Source: Patagioenas fasciata (lineage: Eukaryota; Chordata; Aves; Columbiformes; Columbidae). From it: a stretch of DNA of 64,000 nucleotides. Positions 11,701 through 25,000 of this stretch are shown piece by piece. Location: positions 147,497,104 through 147,561,103 of the forward strand of contig NC_092520.1 in NCBI RefSeq assembly GCF_037038585.1, read 5' to 3'. Every line of letters starts with the position of its first letter. Position 1 is the first letter of the stretch. The notes under the pieces are model-generated. The model had not been told where the DNA came from. It ran no database searches and worked only from the letters and a program-made list of their open reading frames with translations. Made by a program: the position numbers and the translations under genes.

Positions 11701-13769
11701 CTTATCAATTGACTTTATGTATTTTGAAAATCTCTTCTAGATTTTGGCTACAGTCCTGCAAATAGTTTTGCATGTGCATACTCGTATCAGAAGTTGACAG
11801 TATTAGTCAGGCTTAAACAATGAGGATTTTGCTTTGAACTCCTTGGTCTTCGTTGGAGGCCATGACACCATGCATAGTGGATTTTATAAAGCTTTGAAGT
11901 GATAGTTACTGAGTAAGGAGACTGAGCTTTCACACTTCGTAGTCCACAATGTAAATACTTTCCTAAGTGTATTGACTATGTCAGATAGTACAGGAGATGC
12001 ATTTGTCCCCATATTACATAAAAGATCTGGTCATGATCAAGTCAATTGTATTAACAAAAGAATATATAGCCCTATTTAGAGTCATTACACAGACAAAAGC
12101 ATGGTGCTGCCTAAAGTAAAACTCTGGTTTGACAAAATACTTTTTAACTGTATAGTACTTACATTATTGAAACAAGATGCTAAGAAATACATATTTACTA
12201 AAAAAATATGCATATTGCCTCATGGGAGGAATTAGAAGAAATCTGTGGATGAAAATCTGTTTCTCAGAAGCAAGGAAACGTGTGCATTATGACATAACAT
12301 CTTGCATCATCCGCATTTTGGATGCCTGACTCTTGACTTGGAATTGCATAGCCCTGAGTGAAGTGTGATCCAGTGAGCTGGGCTAAGTGAGTTTGGGAGG
12401 GGGGAGGCACATGCCTGCTGTCTCTAGTGCTTGTCTGACTCGTTCATGAGTTGTCTTGCTAAAATTGCACATCAAAAAAAGCTTTTAGCAGGTTGACATC
12501 TGATCAGCTTGAAACTGCTTCCAAACAAGGGTAAAGCAAAAGACCAACAGAAGGAAAGGTAAGTATGCAATTATAATGCTTGCGACAACTGGTATATAAT
12601 ATTTATGTTATCTTATTCCTCTCCTTGATTCCCTTTCTTTGTGTTTACTTAGGTAGCCCCTTTCTGAGGCACACAGAGAATAAACAGCTGTGACAAAGTG
12701 GGAAACATGAAGGGCCTTGGGCCCTAGAGTGATTTGTTGCAGCATCCGAGTCCATTGCCTCCTATTTGTGGTTCAGTCCTTTTCTTTCCACTGGTAGTGG
12801 TCACAATAAAACAGCTGCGTGGTCCCTCACTGCATTGCAGTCATCAGGGCTATTTCTGTTGAAATTAAACTGTTGTGAATCATTTTGCCTTTATGGTATT
12901 TTCAGGGATAAATTTAAATTTTGTGTGGTTACGTGTTTTCATGCTATAGGGAAACCTATGTAAAATGCAAAGTATTTTCTCAACAAGGTACTTTAGGAAA
13001 ATATTTCTACAGCTGAAAGATTTTTCCCTCCACCCTCACCTTTTTTTTTTTTTTTTTTCCTCTATGAAACATATATTTGAGATTTGTCTTCCTCTGGTTT
13101 CAATCTTGGCATCTTTCAAAATTTACATAATTTTAGTCCGTCACCTGTCCTTGAGGTCCCCCTTAGGTTTATATGGCTTTCCAGTTCATGAGGATTTTCC
13201 AGTATTTCTCTACTTTTTTTTTTTTCCTGAGTGAAAATTTCACATAGGAATTTAGACAAAATGTCATTGAAAGGGAAGTAGTAAATGTTCTTGATTGTGT
13301 GTTTCAAAGCTACTCTGTATTTGACCTGACTAAAGGGGGTCTTGCTAGTAGGTGCAGATTATTGTATAAAAGACGACTTCCTTTGTGTCTTGGGTTATTA
13401 AAGGACATGGTCAAAAGCAGCCAAATTGATTTAAGGACTAATTGTTGCAGTAATTATTCTTTTCTGCTAGTTACAGAGGAATTGTGTTATTCCACCTGCT
13501 TCCAATCTTGGAAAATCAATTTTTTGCTGAGAATTACAGTTGCTTTAAATTTTAAACGCTACATCGAATTGTCTGTACATAATTTCTCCAATAGTTGCAC
13601 AAGGGTATGACATGAAATGCATTTTGATGTCAATTTGTAAAGCGATTGGACAATGTGCTGGTTTGTGTGTGAGAATTGAGTTTTTACATACTTGCTGTTT
13701 TAGAACTGCACCTGTATTAGTAAAAAAGAACAGTATTGCCCTTAGTAACATGCTTTAGCTTTTGGTCAG

Positions 13770-13840
13770 TCCTGAAGTGCTCAGGCAGTTGGACTAAATG
13801 ATCGTTATAGGTCCCTTCTAACTGAAATATTCTATTTAGT
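13770..13840 (+). mobile_element. CR1 LINE 3' end fragment
   Basis: GTTGGACTAAATGATCGTTA followed by GGTCCCTTCTAACTGAAA and ATTCTATTT is the characteristic avian CR1 3' terminus, diverged. Confidence 0.8.
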
Positions 13841-15659
13841 TCTGTTATATTCATTCTGATGATTATCTAATGTGCAGGTAATCATTGTGATAGTTGTTCT
13901 TTAGTGTTTGAGGTGCTTATTATAAAATATTTTTCTACTTACTCATAAATTCTTGAAAATAATTTGTTTATGCTTTGTTTCTATGCTCAGACTCAGCCCT
14001 ATACTGAATTTCAACAAAAGTTATCTAAGAACTCATAAAAGGAACTACCTGTAAAATTTCCTTTGCTGGGGACTGGACAGAGTGAGTGTGGAAGAGATTG
14101 TGAGCAGTTCATATCCCCAGTGTGGATGCAGGTATCCTTCAGTCCTGTCCTGACAGATACTTGTCTGAGTGGTGGAGTTCCCAGCTTCCTTGGGGGATCT
14201 GTTCAGAACCCGAGAGCAGAGCACACTGTTAGAAATGTTTTTGGTGGTGGTAATGAGATGATATCTTTTGAGTTTTTCATGTAGCCTGTACTTTCTTATT
14301 GTACTTTACTATATCCCCAGGTCTAACCTGATCTCTTCAGACTTGGTAGAGCTGGAGTCTGCTCAGTGTCTAATTCTGACGTGTTGTCACGTTGTTTGAA
14401 TCTCTCTATACAGTGTAATTCTTCCTCAAAATGCTGGCAAACCCACGGATATTGCCTTAGTACGGTTTTATCAATCTTGAGTTTTTCCTTTGTGTTTCTC
14501 TGTCTTGTCCTCATGTTTCTGGAAACACACCTGCGAAGCAACATGTGAGAATATCAAAATTTTGCAGCTGAGACATTAATGCGACTTAACTGACTAGCAG
14601 TGAGCAATCACTTCCATACTTCAGCATTATCTTGTAGAAAATGCTATGTGTCGTATTTCTATGGAATATGAAAAATCATTAGCTACCACTAAACATGTAG
14701 TCAAATACAGTGTGCTGCTACCATCATCCCTAACCCACGCCTTCAGAAATCATTCAATTTACGGCTTCACTGATATTTTTGCTTGCAGATTGGTTGTCTA
14801 TTTGCTCTTGACACAGTATCAACCACGTTACTGCCATAAGGCAAAGACCACTATTTCAACTTTTATTATTTCTAAAAAGAAAATAAATTATTTTGATTCC
14901 AAAGCTCTCAACTTGTGAATAATTCATTATATGATTCCAGAGGTCTGAAACCCAGCTCTCATTTCCCTGGCCTGTATTGGTTATTCTTGGATATTCTATT
15001 AATGTGAAATTCTGGATCTTTAATGTAGCTGAATAATAAAGGTATAATGTAATGCTTACTCAGAGTCGTGGGATTTAACAAGGGAAACAGACCTTTTCCC
15101 ATTATTTTTGTAATAGGAACAAGAAAGCCTGAATGCCATTTCCTGAGATCAATGGCGTCAGGGATTCCATGCAACTCCATGGGATGCTTTTCCCTAAACT
15201 GCTCTTTAGTTTTAGGAAGATCAGTTAGGTCTACATTACAAGATGCACTATCTCTAGGTAGATGAATGTCATCTGTCCTTCATGTTTGATTGCTTTTATT
15301 GTCTTAACTTTCTTTACCCCAACAGACTAGTAACAAGTTGGTGCAAACCACAAAGATGAAAAATGTGTGTTACCACTTCCTGTGATTCTCTGTGCAGAAA
15401 CCTGCTCTTTGCATTTTAAAACGGTATGTCTGGCTACTTCAAAGAATTATTGGTCTGTCTCCACTCATGCATGCCATCGTTCTCTTGACAGGAAGCTAAA
15501 AAGGTGTGAAAAAATCAGATCTTATTTGAATTAAGAGAGTTTCTGCTGTGCTGAATCTTTCAGTCCTCACACACTCAATATTCATGATGCTTGTGTACAT
15601 TTTAAACAAAGACTTTCAGCATGGGTTGTTCCCATACATTTGGGATATTGAAAATCTGA

Positions 15660-15775
15660 TTTATTTTTTTTTTCCCCCACCATTTTGCTTTGGTTTGTTT
15701 TTTTTTTTTTGTGATTTGGTGTTTTGTTTTTGTGGTTTTTTATTTTTTTATTTTTGCTTTTTTTTAATTGCTTTT
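15660..15775 (+). repeat. T-rich, G-containing low-complexity tract
   Basis: Long T runs broken by GG, GTTTG and GTGG over about 115 bp, with almost no A until the end. A strand-asymmetric low-complexity stretch, perhaps a decayed poly(T) tail. Confidence 0.8.
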
Positions 15776-16546
15776 GAATATAACTTTGATCTCTAAAAGG
15801 TTAAAGATTAGTTTTCCTTAGCATTGACTGAATACGAACACAGAAGGACTTATCATTGTCTGTAAAAGACAGGATCTACATGTTCCTTAGTGTATGTAAG
15901 CTTCTTTCTATTTAATGCTCAGGCATCTCAATTCTGTCACCAAATTATTTTTCATAATTAGAGTCTTTCAAGTCAATGCAATCATATTTATGGTGTCATT
16001 AAAAATTCTAAGACTGAAGAACAAAGAAATCATCTAAAACGTGAGACAATAGACCTGATCAAACATAAAAGACAGATGATATTTATCTTCTTAGAGACAG
16101 AGCATGTTGTAAAGTAGAGCCAAAGATGACAGATTACCCTTCTGTTTCCCTTCTTGAGCAGACGAGAGCTCTTACATGAGTATCTCACATTTTTTTACTT
16201 CCAGTAAATCTGTGTAAATCTTGCTTTCATTCTGTTATTTTTGCAGGATTCATTAAACTGAAGGATTCTAAAGAGTAATAATCAGATAGTTCTTTTAGAC
16301 ATGCCTTGTGAAGCCCATCTCAGCAGAAACATTAGAAGATAGGTGCAGATTTCTTAGAATGCAAACAGAAGTTTGTAACTCTTGGAAATCAACATTAGAG
16401 GGCAGTACATTAAGTTACTATTCCAGTACAGTAGAGCTTAATGGTTAACATTTGTATTTGCCAAGTGTACGCGTATCAAAGAGCTGGTTGAAATATGTGA
16501 CCACTAGACGATGTAAATAGAAATAATGCACTACAATGAAATTAGA

Positions 16547-16590
16547 AAAAACAAACAAACAACAACAACAAACAACCAAACAAAAAAAAC
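16547..16590 (+). repeat. (CAAA)n/(CAA)n simple repeat
   Basis: Mixed CAAA and CAA units, about 44 bp. Confidence 0.85.
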
Positions 16591-18201
16591 CCAGAAACTG
16601 AGAGTCTTAGGTGGCAGTTGCCAGTGTAGTTAGTTATTCCTCAGGTCTGCTGTAATTTTTTTGAATGTGTGTAATATTTTGCCAGAAGGCAAAAGAAGAA
16701 TGAAGACATTCAGGTATCTATCCTATACTTGCATCAGCAATGGCTGGTGCTTCTCAGTTACCAACAGCTTAGCATTTGATTATCCAGTGACAGTGACTCT
16801 TAGAAAAGTGAGATTCAACTCTGATTCCTATAGAAAATGAATATGCGCTCATTTGAGGATGACCTTATAAAAAATTTCCATAGTTGATGTCTGTTATTCT
16901 TTGAACACAAGTGTTTTATAAAAAATGCAATTATTACTTAATAAATAAAATATTATGTTACAGTACACTGCTAGTGCCCTAAAGTATCCTGCAGCTTTAA
17001 AAGCCTAGTATGTTTTGCTGAACAGAAAAAAGTAACTAGAAGGTATTCTAACTATATAACTATTTTCCAACTATTTCCTTTGAATCCAAAATATCTAGAC
17101 TAGAAAAACAAGCACATATTTAATAAGCATTAATCATCTTATCTTTTGTCAAAGTATATCATGAACAGAGTTTTACTCCAATATATTTTCATAGATGAAG
17201 TCAGTAATAAAGTTAGTAGGTATTTCCTGCATTATTTAATTCAGTTATAAGCTTTAATGTGTAGTACTTTCCCACATGTTTGCTATAATTTTTCTTAAGC
17301 ATTTTTACCTGGGTAAAAAATCATATTGATGTAATTTCTGAGTGCAATCCAGCTGATTCACTTTCTTTGTCACCATTTCATAGGAAGAAGTTACTTACAA
17401 GTCAGAAAACATAAGAATAGCCAGATTTGCCATCTTCCCCAGTATAGCTAAGTCAGAAAAAGGAATGCATTCAGCACGACCAAAGGTAAGAGAACTGTAT
17501 AGACCTCAGATGTTGGAGGCATAGATGTAACTTAGCCATAACTCAGGATGCTGTAGTGCTTCCCTATGTTGAAGTTAGGTAGCAATTGACAGCTATTGGC
17601 CGGATCCAGATGGTATGTAATCACTCAAATATTCCTTCATTCTGTGTGTGTCTTTCACAAAGGCCAGTTGAAATTAGGCACTCGTACTTGAAGCAATGCA
17701 GGGAAATCTGTCTTCCTGTGCCTTAAGACAAACCTCCCTGTAAGAAGATGGAGAGGACCAAGACTCCTGTGGTAGCAGAGTAGACCATGTCTTAACTTGA
17801 CTTGATCCTTTCCCCTTACACATTTGATTGCTGTCTCAAAAAGGTGCTTGTCTCCTGATTTTGCCTAAGGTGTTCAGAAGGATATAGCAGGTGGCTCCCA
17901 CCCTCCTTCGCAGCCTGGTACCTTGTGTTCTTCAGTGCATTGCACCTCCCAGCATCCTCTGTGACACAGCCAACATATTCTTGACCACCTTCTACAATTG
18001 TTGCCCAAAGATTGTCCAGAGATGTTAAAGATGTGTTGATCTGTCTCTTTGATGACTCAAGGAGACCCAGAAGCCTATTGACTGGAGGAACTGCTAACTG
18101 TGGCTTCCCTGTGTAAAAACAAAAAGAGGTAATAATCAAGATTCTCAAATAATCCTCTCTTTTTCTACAAAACTGATATTTTTTTCTGACTTGTGGTTGC
18201 A

Positions 18202-18234
18202 CTAATAATAATAATAATTATAATAATAAAAATT
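18202..18234 (+). repeat. (ATA)n microsatellite
   Basis: About ten ATA units with one interruption. Confidence 0.85.
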
Positions 18235-20490
18235 CATTGCTCTAGACAACCATTTATATATTTTAACCTATGCTAGTAAATGAGCCATGTTGTACCACAT
18301 GCATTGAACATCTTGGATTCTTATAAAGGGGATTGGAAGGATAGTGTTTTGCTGGAGGACCAAAAGCAGAGTGATGATCCATATGCAAAATGGGAAAAGT
18401 AGTCTTTTTTTCATCTAAATGTCAATGAAAGTGAGGAAATCAGTCATTAAGAGAGTTGTGGATGTAGCAGTAGGATAAGACTGAGGGAAAAATTCAAAAT
18501 TGTATCTTTTTTTGCATTAAATGTTTGTTCCAATCAAATTTGACATAAGGGACAACTTCTGCATATCAATAATTTCACAGGTGTCTAAAACATCAAGACC
18601 ACGGAATAACTGCCTTGCTTTTACTTGAATACACTTTAGTAAAAACAGTACTCCTGATGTCAATACATTCTCAATAGTAAGTCATTAAATGTGGAATTTA
18701 TAGCTCATTTCACAATATTGTGATTTCTTTCGGGAGTTACTTTTGATTTTCACCTTCGCTGAATTAGTCAAGTCCTGATTAATTATTCAAATTCTGATGA
18801 TGTTGATTCTCAACAATAAAAATAATCTCTGCTTGTTGACAATTTTTTTCATTTTCATTTACATTTTGGCACACTTTTTTTTATCTGTTATTTTGGTGCT
18901 ACCAGGGAAAATCAGTGATCCAATGAACTTATCACTGAAAATTCTAGTGCTTATGTGGACCTTCCTGTTCAACAGCTATTCTTTATGGAATATGAAAAGA
19001 ACAGAACATAAGAAACTGGAAGATAAACAAGCTTATGCTATATGTAACGTGCTGTATGGTCATTTCAAAATCAAGAATCAAGATTGTTAACACTGCCTCA
19101 GCTGATGAATGCTGGGCATCACAGCTGTACAGAGCAGGAACATGAGCTTTTACTTTCTTCCGAACATAATCACAGGAGAGACAGCATTTCAATATTTCAT
19201 GAAAGTCTGTTTTAAAATAAAGTGGTGAAAGTTTTTAGCTTGACACAAAATTGATGGCTAAAAATTATTTGCAAGCTATAAGGCAGTATCTCTCTTTTCT
19301 TCCTGACATCTTTCTTTCTTACCTGGTATGGCTCTCTTTGAGACCATGAGCAGTTAGGAATTGAGAATATTAATTATTCTGTTTCTAAAAATCCTGGCAA
19401 AAGAGGCCACAGATTGCTGAGATATTTCAATGCTCCCAGTTTAAATGTCAGACAGTAAGGGCTGTGTCAAAGCACAACAGAGATGCTACCAAAAGGATGT
19501 TTCCATCGGCCATAGTGAGGCAGTCTAAACTGACAACCACTGCTGAAAAAGGCACTCAAATACCTCCATGACCCTGATCACTTGTCCTTAACTGCAGGGA
19601 ATGTTCTTGCCTCTGTATGGTGAACTGGAAGAAGACTGATGCAGGTTAAAACTAAGCTGAGTTTGCTTTGCTGGTTTAAGTTTAACCTGAGTTATTTTTT
19701 GATCTGATTTATTATAGGACTTCATGAACATTTGTGCTGGCATGAAGAAGGGGACAGCTGAGGATTAAGAATAAATAGCAAAGGGAGAAGCAGACTTCTT
19801 CCACCCTTCCCACCCCCCCTGCACCGCCTCCCTAGCCCCCTTTTAGCAACAGTGCTGTTTTAAAATGCTCATGAAACTATGATGCTCTTCTCTGTCTTGC
19901 TGTAGTCTGTCTCAGTATATGTGAAGAGACATCAGACACCTTGGAGATCTCCGTGTTCTCGATTGTTCTTAGTCTGGACCTATCCAGACTGCTGTTATTA
20001 ATTCTAAGTCTTAGTCTGATGTATAAAAGAGTAACATTTTTTGAAATGTGTGTTAATTAAACCCACGGTGGGAGAAAGCAGACAATAGCAATATTGGATT
20101 TATGCACCTATTTTGCATTTTATCTATGATAACACGTCCCAGTAGGAAAAGATGTGGTGTGTGATGGATATCTACCAATTACCTACATTTTATCCTCTGA
20201 GAATATAACATTGGATTTCAACCAATTCAATTCACGAAATTAACCCTTAACAATAGCAACATGATTTATGCTACTAGGTCTGGAACGTTGAAGTTTGCTT
20301 CAAAGCCAATTGAAATTGTGATCAGTCTTGATTTCAGGAGGCTTTTGGTCAGGTCTTTTGAGGATAATACCCAGCAATAACTAAGAATGTAAATTACTTT
20401 TTACCTTTTTTTTTTTTACTTTGTTCTTTTTTTTTTAACTTTTTTTTTAATAAATTATTTCCTGGTGACCTTGGAAAAGCCCGCAGAATT

Positions 20491-20725
20491 CATAGGATCA
20501 TAGAATGGCTCGAGTTGAAAGGGGCCTTAAAGATCATCTAGTTCGAACCTGCCTGCCATGGGCAGAGACACCTTCCACAAAAGCAGGTTGCTCAAAGCCC
20601 TCTCTAACCTGGCCTTGAACACTTCCAGGGCTGGGGCATCCACAACTTCTCTGGGCAACCTGTTCCAGTGTATCTCCCTTCTATCTAATCTAAATCTACC
20701 CTCATTCACTTTAAAGCCATTTTCC
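20491..20725 (-). mobile_element. CR1 LINE 3' fragment, minus orientation
   Basis: Starts with CATAGGATCATAGAATGG, the reverse complement of the CR1 terminal ATTCTATG repeats, and continues through the conserved 3' part. The minus strand reads NRLPREVVDAPALEVFKARL, typical of the CR1 reverse-transcriptase C-terminus. A clear bird-type element about 235 bp long. Confidence 0.95.
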
Positions 20726-20839
20726 ACAGGACATGACGTATGCTAAAGCTCTATATCCACATATATGAAGACCTAGCAGGTTCATCTTAATAATCATAGG
20801 AAGGTTTAATAGTTCTATAGTGGTTTCAGGTAGAACTCG

Positions 20840-20875
20840 AATCCCTTGTAAAAGAAGTAAATCCCTTGTAAAAGA
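20840..20875 (+). repeat. 20-bp tandem duplication
   Basis: The unit AATCCCTTGTAAAAGAAGTA is followed directly by a second, partial copy (about 1.8 copies). Confidence 0.9.
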
Positions 20876-22031
20876 TGTTCTCTTTTCTGTCTTCACATGG
20901 CTATGCAGAAGTAACCATAAAGCCACTGCCAGCCTGCAGGTTTTGGAAAAGCAGGCCAGCTGGTATTCCTGAGAGAAAGATCCTTATGTGAACACTTCTC
21001 AGCTCATTTTCCTGCCACGTGGCTGAGTCTTAGTGCTCTTGTGCCTTGCCTGGCTGCCCTCAGCCATTTCATCTGCCCTTCCGACACATCCCTGCAGCCA
21101 GAGCTGGTCAGGCACGATGGCCCAAAGCCTTTTCTATGAAGGCTGAAGTGTGCCTATAAAGGAAAGGCAGATGAGATATATTTACTGAGGGCTGGCTGAA
21201 TTTAGGCTACCTGCTAAGGAATTTTAAGTGTGAGGTGGAGAGCTGCCAAAGTTCCTGGGAACGTTTAAATCAGCAAGATATAGATACAGCACTGCATAGT
21301 TTTGAAACTGTCATTTAAAGAAAAATCACAGTCTGTATGGGATATATTTTCCACATCTGATGTATGTAGCTGTATATGGAAAGTCTAATTCTCTTAATTC
21401 ATCACCTTTGTGCACTGTATCTTCATTAGCATCAGTGAGGTTGTAATAAACAGTAAGTATATATTCTGTGCTGAACTGGTATACTTTGGAGCATTTGTGA
21501 GCTCATCTCTGCTAAGATCAGCTCCCGCTTCCCCTTTTTTCGTTTGCTTTCATTCATCTTTCTTGCCAAAGAAATTTGGAAGCAGATTTTTCCAGCTGCT
21601 CCTGAAAGAGCAGGGAAGTATGTTATTGAAGTGATGTGAAGCATTCTGTCCTCCACACATCACAACCAGCCTGTTCCTAAGCAGGAGCTGTGCCTCACTC
21701 CCAAATTTTGATCTGCATCATTCCTGAGACATATGACCCAGAATATACCATAGTAGCTGCTCTGCACACTCTTCATGCTTTCTGTGCATCTCCTTGTAAC
21801 GGAAAAGGGATTTAGGAGCAAATTTTGTTTTTGTTAACAGGTGATATGATTTATTACTGTTCTGATTACAACCATGATTTTACACTCTGTAGATGAACTT
21901 GCAGGATGTACCTTTGACACAGGGTAAGAAAAAGCGTTATTGTGTGAGACAAGACTGTGGTAACACCAGTAAAAAGACAGATCATCACAACCTTTGTGTG
22001 CATGATAAGCAGTAATACTGCAATGTTACAG

Positions 22032-22087
22032 TCATAGAACTGTTTAGCTTGGAAGGCATCTCTTGAGATCATCAACTTCAACCCCAA
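22032..22087 (-). mobile_element. Short CR1 3' end remnant
   Basis: TCATAGAACTGTTTAGCTTG followed by GGAAGG...GATCATC and AACCCCAA resembles the reverse complement of the CR1 3' terminus. It is diverged and short. Confidence 0.65.
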
Positions 22088-25000
22088 TGACTCTTTGTAC
22101 AATAGTATGTAATAGCTAAGGAAATAGTTCTCCTTTGAAATCTCCTTAATATTCGGTGTATTTATAATGTACATGAAGAGAGTATTACAAAAATATTTTC
22201 CCCAAATAATAGGAAAGTTTCTTTACTAAATCCATATTTCTCCTGAAATGCCACTGAGGCATGATTTCTAGAACATTCCTCCTCTCCAAAGAGTGAGGTA
22301 AAATATACACTTAAAATCTTTTATTTAAATTAACAGTAGCAATGCATATGTGCCAGGTGTGGATTTTTCAGCACATCTATTTTTAATATGGTGATATTGT
22401 ATTAAAATTCAGCATGTGTACTGAGATTGTGTCAGTACCTGGATCTTGTAAATACTAAGCGCTCGTCTTTGAAGTACATAGAAGCACCTGCATACTTCAA
22501 ATTAACTGTGTGTTGCTGAAATATCATACTGAATCAGTGCCTCAGACTGCTAATTAACTGATGTCTCCCCCACGGGGGTGTTGCCTTAACCACATGTTAT
22601 TCAAATCATAGTTCACTGCTCAGTTTAATAAGAGCACGTGAAATGCGGACTGCAGTCTGAATCCCAGGGGTTTCCTGTGGTGTCCAGGCACCGAGAAATA
22701 TCTTGACAGGCCAGTGGTTGCCAGCTGATCACGCACATCTACATCAGACGTGAATCAAGGAGCTCTGCCAATCTTGCTCACGTGGCCCCTTTGCCAAACA
22801 CAGGGCTGCCAGTAGCTGTTAACACCCTAAGGAGGCTGGTGTGGGGATGGAATTGCTACTAGAATGTGAGGCAGTTCAGACCCTTCTCATGTCTGATGCC
22901 CCTTCTTCCTCACACTACAGCACCTCTGGCTGCAGCTGTGGTCCCCTGCCTCTATGCACCTCAGTGCTGCTGAAGGTCTAGGGAAGGAGGTGGACACAGA
23001 CCTCTAAATAAGGCACTGGATGAGAGCTGGAGGGAGTGGACAGCAGTGAACCACTGCACTAAGCATGGACCTGCATTTCTGATATGTCTAAGTGCCTACA
23101 GCATTTCTGAAAATTGACTTTTTGCCACCAGAACCTGTGTAGCTAAATGTAGAAATCCTGCAATAGCTATAAGTAGATACCAGCAGTAGACAGTCCAGCC
23201 TCTCTAAAGATCCAGGGCCTTCCTGTATAGCCCTTGCAGGAAGGCAAAACCATTCAAAACATCCAGAAGGAGTCACCCAGAGCTGGTCAAAAGCAAAATG
23301 TAGACAGAGGAGATGCGCATGGGAGTTGCATCCTGCCTTACATACTTCCACCTAACCATTAGGTCTGGATTTGTTCCTATTCAAAACTGTTTGGATAGGG
23401 CTGTCTTTACTTTTCAGTAGGAGCTGTGTAATTGCAATTATGATTACTAAGGATATAAGTGAAGGAAGTTTTGGAGAGAGGTAGTTTCTCTCAACAGCCT
23501 AGTTCAAAATGTTGGAAAGACACAGACTTCTTGTTAGTGGTTGTTTTGTTGTTTGTTTCTTTTAAATGTGTTCTGTTTTCTGACAATAATTAGACAATTC
23601 ATCTGCAGAGTTGAAGTTTGTTCCTGTACTTATCCACTCATTCAGATCACGTGTGCCATACATTTTTTCTATAGAATGGTTCACTGGCAGCCATGATGCA
23701 GTTGCCCAGAAAAACTATGGCTGTCTATTTTGTTGACTGGGACTTGATTTCTCTCAATTTAGAAGTCAAAAACTTAGGAAATTTCACATTTTCAGGTGAT
23801 TACATATACAGCTGCCCATTGTTTTATATTTCGTTTTCTGCTTTGTTTGCATTTTACATTCAGAATCAAACTGTCCAGTTTTGAAAATGTTTTCTCTTTT
23901 TCTTAAATTATCTTTTCTTCCAACAACCGTTAGCCAATTAGAAGAGATGTGTCCTATGATTAGCAGCAGGTCTCTAGAAGTTTATAGGGAAATACAGCAG
24001 TAAATTGTTTGCAAGACCTACATGATAATATTAACGTAATATAAATGGGAAAAGTTGAAGAAGACATAAAATGTCAGAGGGATTGTTGCTTGATTAGACC
24101 TGGGGTCTATACAGCAGAGAAGCAGGAGATATCTACTGCAAGGTGGGCACATATTAGCCCCTGAAGTAGATGCTGGAATGACATAGAGCACCATGAATTT
24201 TAATTTCCAGCAAGGTGGTTCATCTCTCAAGGGTCTGGGACATGCCTGGTTGGGAGATCCACACTGGCAAACAAGGAGATCCGTACTGTGCCCTACTCAG
24301 GGTTCCATTCACAGTATGTACCCATTCAGCGTTCCAAAAGTGCAGATCAAATTATGCCCTTGCAGGAGGTACAAGTCAAATTTACCCACAGGCTCAGCAC
24401 TTCTGAATATCTGTTATTTTCCAGATGTCAATAGTATTCGCTCTAGCAGTACACTGATGTCAGGTCACTGCCGTGCACCAGCACTTGTTGAGCAATAGAA
24501 GGGGCTGGTGCAGATTCCCTTAGATGTCTTCCGTCTCCTCCCAAATCAATTTAACTTTTTCAAGTATCTGAAAACAGAGTCAATTTGCTCCCTCTCAACA
24601 CCTGCAAATTAGTTTGGCAGGTATCATAACCTGCACTAAAATGAGTAGAGTTATTTTGCACATTTTTATCAGGTTCATAAGTATTGTGTTTATGAAAACT
24701 AGAGGTGTCATTACAGGTTTCTCAGTGCTTGAACAAAAGCTCACATTTCTCTTGTTGACTTGCTCACTTGATATTGACTGTGGTTCAGGATCCAGGGAAT
24801 GATCCGTCTTCCACCAGACTTCACAAAAAGCTTATTTGATTTTATCCAGTTTCTCCAGTTTCCGTCGCTTCCTTTGTCTCCTTTCAAGCTCTAAATTTGA
24901 CTCCCAGAAACAGAAGAACACTGATGTGAATTGGAGCAAGATATGAAGGCAAAGGTAGAATTTGTTCATTATAGACTTTATAGTGCAAGCCCTTCCATTT

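Noticed and set aside
20527-20727. Minus-strand ORF as an independent small gene
   Set aside because: It is the CR1 reverse-transcriptase C-terminus inside a 3' fragment.
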